Shown: positions 37,197 to 40,531 of the stretch, one piece after another
Numbering within the stretch: position 1 is the stretch's first letter
Layout of the letters: each line of letters opens with the position of its first letter
Assembly: GCA_947258875.1 (NCBI GenBank)
Contig: CAMYKB010000014.1
Coordinates: forward strand, 1 to 40,531
DNA: 40,531 nucleotides
Reading direction: 5' to 3'
Origin: an uncultured Gammaproteobacteria bacterium
GTDB taxonomy: Bacteria > Pseudomonadota > Gammaproteobacteria > CAMYKB01
The notes under the pieces: model-generated
Databases searched by the model: none
Seen by the model: only the letters and a program-made list of their open reading frames with translations
What the model was told of the DNA's origin: nothing
Translations under genes and position numbers: made by a program

Positions 37197-37535
37197 TTAA
37201 TGGTTTTCCGACACCATGTTAATAGTGTATTTGGGAATCTCGATCACCAGGTCCTCGTCAGCGACCAGCGTCTGACAACTGAGGCGTGAGTCAGGTTCCA
37301 GACCCCATGCCTTGTCCAGAAAATCATCTTCATCTTCGGTCGACTCGGCCAATGAATCGAAGCCTTCACGCACGTAGACATGGCAGGTAGTGCAAGCACA
37401 GGACTTCTCACAGGCATGCTCGATCTCAATGCCATTCTTCAACGCCGCATCACAGATGCTAATGCCCGGCTCAGCTTCCACAATGGCGCCTTCCGGGCAG
37501 ATTTCTTCATGCGGTAAGAACGTGATCTTTGTCAT
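37197..37535 (-). CDS. fdx: ISC-type [2Fe-2S] ferredoxin
   Basis: Adrenodoxin-like ferredoxin that supplies electrons for Fe-S cluster assembly. In 112 residues the cluster ligands Cys42, Cys48, Cys51 and Cys87 occupy the same positions as in E. coli Fdx, with the extra Cys46 in [11 protein letters not shown]. Lies 41 bases after hscA and 13 before iscX. Confidence 0.97.
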   Translation of the reverse strand: MTKITFLPHEEICPEGAIVEAEPGISICDAALKNGIEIEHACEKSCACTTCHVYVREGFDSLAESTEDEDDFLDKAWGLEPDSRLSCQTLVADEDLVIEIPKYTINMVSENH

Positions 37536-37576
37536 TTCTCTGGTTTATTCCTGGAATATAGTCAACAAATCAATCA

Positions 37577-39451
37577 TTACTCGAATTCTTCAACTTTGTG
37601 ACCGGCCATCGCCTGCTGAATACTGCGATTCATACGCCGTGCGACATAGTCCTCGCTGGTTTTTTCAATCTGTTTGATCGCCTGCTTAATTGCATTGGCA
37701 TCATTGCCCTGGCGCACTTCAATCAACATATCGCGCGCGCTGATGATTGCCGCATATTCGTCTTCTGACAACAGCAGCTTGCCGTCGACTGCCAGTGCCG
37801 CATCTAGCGCCTCAATCACCCGATCAGCCTCGACTTGTTGTTCACGCAGACGCCGCTGTTCCATATCGTCTTGCGCATACGCCATTGAATCCTTCAGCAT
37901 GGTTTCGATTTCGTTATCAGTCAGCCCGTAGGACGGTTTGACTTCAACACCCGCCTGCACACCACTGGTCAGCTCCTCGGCAGTCACATTCAACAAGCCG
38001 TCTGCATCAATCTGGAAGGTGACCCGGATACGCGGTTGCCCCGCCACCATGGGCGGTATATCGCGTAATTCAAAACGCGCCAACGAGCGGCAATCGTCAA
38101 CCAATTCACGTTCACCTTGTACTATATGTATGGCCATTGCTGTCTGGCCATCCTTATACGTCGTGAACTCCTGTGCCTTGGCGACCGGAATGGTGGTGTT
38201 GCGATTAATCACCTTCTCCACCAGACCGCCCATGGTTTCAAGCCCCAGCGATAAGGGAATCACATCCAGCAGCAGCATTTCATCATCCGGTTTGTTACCC
38301 GCCAGAATATCGGCCTGAATCGCAGCGCCGATTGCAACGACCTTGTCGGGATCGATATCCACCAATGGTGGTTTGCCAAAAAACTCACCGACTTGTTCGC
38401 GCACATTGGGTACGCGAGTTGAACCGCCGACCATGACGACATCGATCACATCTTGCTTACTGACTCCTGCATCGCGTAACGCGCGCCGGCATGCAGCGAG
38501 CGCCTTCTTGGTAAACGGCTCAATCAAGCGATTGAATTGCTCACGTGTCAGTTGACCCTGCCAATGTGAACCATCGGCGAGTTCGAGCTTGATATCCGCG
38601 TCCTCCTGGCGGGTTAAGGTTTCTTTGGCAGCACAGGCATCGCGCATGAGACGGCGCATTTGCTTATGGCCCGCATCATCGGCAATACCGGCCTGCTCCA
38701 TCAGCCAGCCTGCAATGGCGCGATCAAAGTCATCACCACCCAATGCTGTATCACCACCGGTGGCCAGCACTTCGAATACGCCTTTATTTAATCTCAATAT
38801 CGACACATCGAAAGTACCGCCGCCAAGATCAAACACAGCAATGACGCCCTCTGTACCCTGATCCAGACCATAGGCAACAGCGGCTGCGGTCGGTTCATTC
38901 AATAAACGAAATACATTCAGGCCGGCGAGCCTGGCCGCGTCCTTGGTTGCCTGGCGTTGCGCATCATCAAAATAGGCCGGCACTGTAATGACAACTCCCG
39001 CTAATTCACCACCGAGTGTTTGCTCCGCACGCGCCTTCAATGCCTTCAGAATTTCGCTGGAAACTTCGATTGGGCTGACCTCACCGACGACAGTGCGAAT
39101 GCGCGGCACCGAGGAATCCGTACCGGCAAACTCATAAGGCACATGCCCCGCCACGGTTTTCAGGTCACCGATGCCACGGCCCATCAAACGCTTGACCGAA
39201 GCAATGGTGTTTAACGGATCATCAGCGGCGACTGTCTTAGCCGCTTCACCCACAACCACATCAGTATCTTTTATATAACGCACCACGGATGGCAGGATAT
39301 GTCGCCCCTCATCATCCGCCAGTGTCTCGGCCACCCCACTGCGCACCGAGGCCACCAGCGAGTTGGTCGTACCCAGATCGATACCCACAGCAAGCCGCTG
39401 CTCGTGCGGGTTGGTCGACATACCGGGTTCTGAAATTTGTAAAAGTGCCAT
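37577..39451 (-). CDS. hscA: Fe-S assembly chaperone HscA (Hsp70 family)
   Basis: Specialised Hsp70 that, with HscB, binds IscU and drives cluster transfer to acceptors. At 624 residues it has the ATPase domain ([14 protein letters not shown] near residue 23, [31 protein letters not shown]) and a substrate-binding domain ending in a helical lid. The short N-terminal extension before [12 protein letters not shown] and lack of a DnaK-type acidic EEVD-like tail fit HscA. Starts 19 bases after hscB. Its IscU partner lies upstream. Confidence 0.97.
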   Translation of the reverse strand: MALLQISEPGMSTNPHEQRLAVGIDLGTTNSLVASVRSGVAETLADDEGRHILPSVVRYIKDTDVVVGEAAKTVAADDPLNTIASVKRLMGRGIGDLKTVAGHVPYEFAGTDSSVPRIRTVVGEVSPIEVSSEILKALKARAEQTLGGELAGVVITVPAYFDDAQRQATKDAARLAGLNVFRLLNEPTAAAVAYGLDQGTEGVIAVFDLGGGTFDVSILRLNKGVFEVLATGGDTALGGDDFDRAIAGWLMEQAGIADDAGHKQMRRLMRDACAAKETLTRQEDADIKLELADGSHWQGQLTREQFNRLIEPFTKKALAACRRALRDAGVSKQDVIDVVMVGGSTRVPNVREQVGEFFGKPPLVDIDPDKVVAIGAAIQADILAGNKPDDEMLLLDVIPLSLGLETMGGLVEKVINRNTTIPVAKAQEFTTYKDGQTAMAIHIVQGERELVDDCRSLARFELRDIPPMVAGQPRIRVTFQIDADGLLNVTAEELTSGVQAGVEVKPSYGLTDNEIETMLKDSMAYAQDDMEQRRLREQQVEADRVIEALDAALAVDGKLLLSEDEYAAIISARDMLIEVRQGNDANAIKQAIKQIEKTSEDYVARRMNRSIQQAMAGHKVEEFE

Positions 39452-39470
39452 GGCAGGTTATGGTGTCCGA

Positions 39471-40013
39471 TCAAAGCAGTTCATCTTCAAACTGCTCTGC
39501 TAATCGATCAATTTCATGATGCAGCCGTTGCAGGAAACGCATTTTCAGCACAGTTTCCTTGGCGGCCACCGTATCATCATTAATAAACTGTTCTCTAAAT
39601 GCCTGTATCAGCGCATCACTGCGTCCACTGATCTCCGACGCCAGCTCATCGAGCCTGGCGAGCGGGTCATCTTTCTGGGCGGCCTCTTCCAGCGCCTCAC
39701 GCAGCTCGATTTGCTCCATCAGAAATTCAGTATCCGCTGCAGTATCCGTTTCGTCATTAAAGACAACACCTTTTAAACTCAACAGGTAACGGGCCCGGCT
39801 TTGCGGTTGCTTCAATATCTGGAAGGCCTCGTTGATATATGACGCGGCTTGTACTGCCAAACGCCGTTCCTGATCAGATGCATTTGCATAACGATCAGGG
39901 TGCGTTAATGACTGTAATTCCCGGTATTTATCCGCCAGGACTGACGCATCAATGTCAAACGATTCTGAAAAATCAAACAGCTCGAAATAATTTCGAGAAG
40001 CATCGATAACCAT
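39471..40013 (-). CDS. hscB: Fe-S assembly co-chaperone HscB (J-domain)
   Basis: J-protein that delivers IscU to HscA and stimulates its ATPase. The 180-residue protein has an N-terminal J domain beginning NYFELFDF, with the HPD motif at residues 38-40 (SLTHPDRYA), and a C-terminal helical domain for IscU binding. Located between iscA and hscA with gaps of 73 and 19 bases. Confidence 0.96.
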   Translation of the reverse strand: MVIDASRNYFELFDFSESFDIDASVLADKYRELQSLTHPDRYANASDQERRLAVQAASYINEAFQILKQPQSRARYLLSLKGVVFNDETDTAADTEFLMEQIELREALEEAAQKDDPLARLDELASEISGRSDALIQAFREQFINDDTVAAKETVLKMRFLQRLHHEIDRLAEQFEDELL

Positions 40014-40086
40014 GATAAGTCTAACCCGGCGCCAGCAGCGATCTATGATTATTTACACAATAAAGGGCTGACAGTAAACAGCTGAC

Positions 40087-40410
40087 TTAGACGTTAAAAC
40101 TCTCGCCACAACCACAACGATCTTTCTCGTTTGGATTATTGAACTTAAAGCCTTCGTTCAGTCCTTCTTTGGCAAAATCCAGCTCGGTGCCGTCGAGGTA
40201 TACCAGGCTCTTGGGATTGATAATGACCTTGACACCTTTGTCCTCGTATACCGTATCACCCTCTTCGACATCATCGGCATACTCGATAACATAGGCCATA
40301 CCCGAGCAACCCGTGGTTCTAACACCCAGGCGCAACCCAGCACCTTTGCCTCGTTTTTCGAGAAACGTCTTGACGCGGTCAGCCGCGGCTTGTGTCAACG
40401 TGATCGCCAT
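40087..40410 (-). CDS. iscA: A-type Fe-S assembly protein IscA
   Basis: A-type carrier that binds iron or an Fe-S cluster and passes it on. The 107-residue protein has the three invariant cysteines: Cys35 in TGCSGMAYV, and Cys99 and Cys101 in RCGCGESF. Same length as E. coli IscA. Lies 22 bases after iscU. Confidence 0.97.
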   Translation of the reverse strand: MAITLTQAAADRVKTFLEKRGKGAGLRLGVRTTGCSGMAYVIEYADDVEEGDTVYEDKGVKVIINPKSLVYLDGTELDFAKEGLNEGFKFNNPNEKDRCGCGESFNV

Positions 40411-40432
40411 AACTTTTACCTACCTTCTCGCT

Positions 40433-40531
40433 TCAGGCTGATTTTTTCTGCTGTTCTGGCTCGGCCTTGCCTTTGTAGTCATCGATCGCCGCCTTGATGG
40501 CATCTTCCGCCAGCACCGAACAGTGGATCTT
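40433..40531 (-). CDS. iscU: Fe-S cluster scaffold IscU (C-terminal end only)
   Basis: Only the last 32 residues are inside the window, starting with KIHCSVLAEDAIKAAI, the conserved segment holding the third cluster-ligand cysteine just after the HscA-recognition LPPVK site. The tail KGKAEPEQQKKSA ends at TGA 40433. Position directly before iscA confirms it. The gene continues off the right edge. Confidence 0.95.
   Translation of the reverse strand, partial: KIHCSVLAEDAIKAAIDDYKGKAEPEQQKKSA

Overview
The window reads as chromosome of a gammaproteobacterium. This rests on gene order: smc-zipA-ligA on one side, and iscU-iscA-hscB-hscA-fdx-iscX-ndk-rlmN-pilF-rodZ-hisS-yfgM-bamB-der on the other, the order known from Pseudomonas and relatives. 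ZipA, CysZ, YfgM, IscX, RodZ and a fused Aas/LplT pair all point the same way. The sucrose cluster (sucrose-phosphate synthase, sucrose phosphatase, fructokinase, amylosucrase) is a gene set described in halotolerant methanotrophs and some other proteobacteria that use sucrose as compatible solute or reserve. I cannot name the genus; a free-living, probably salt-exposed autotroph or methylotroph is an inference.

Layout. 1-6934 (minus): ligA (cut by the window edge), a 735-base gene-free island built of several palindromic repeat types, zipA, smc. 7001-9645 (plus): queF, an FGGY sugar kinase, an inverted repeat pair, cysZ. 9646-9985: remnant of a small gene with an in-frame stop. 9986-15855 (minus): a tightly packed sucrose operon whose genes can both make and split sucrose. 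16150-19577: a small putative lipoprotein gene facing a secreted metalloprotease with a GlyGly-CTERM tail, then a parvulin isomerase. 19802-21864: a class I aminotransferase divergent from an M23 peptidase. 21900-25876 (minus): tetR-aas-lplT, for lysophospholipid reacylation. 26060-28138 (plus): a VIT/von Willebrand A surface protein, divergent from tetR across a control region with four copies of a TTGAACNNNGTTCAA-like operator. 28591-40531 (minus): der, bamB, yfgM, hisS, rodZ, pilF, rlmN, ndk, iscX, fdx, hscA, hscB, iscA and the end of iscU.

The best candidate for something undescribed is at 28212-28535. Two homologous units of about 125 bases lie 200 bases apart, both read on the minus strand. 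Each has a promoter-like block, a conserved unpaired segment and an intrinsic terminator with a long U tract. The conserved segment is the exact antisense of a Shine-Dalgarno sequence followed by AUG. They look like tandem small RNA genes able to pair with ribosome-binding sites. Further points of interest are the operator array, the composite repeat island, two putative rhombosortase substrates and a degenerate phosphatase domain fused to sucrose-phosphate synthase.
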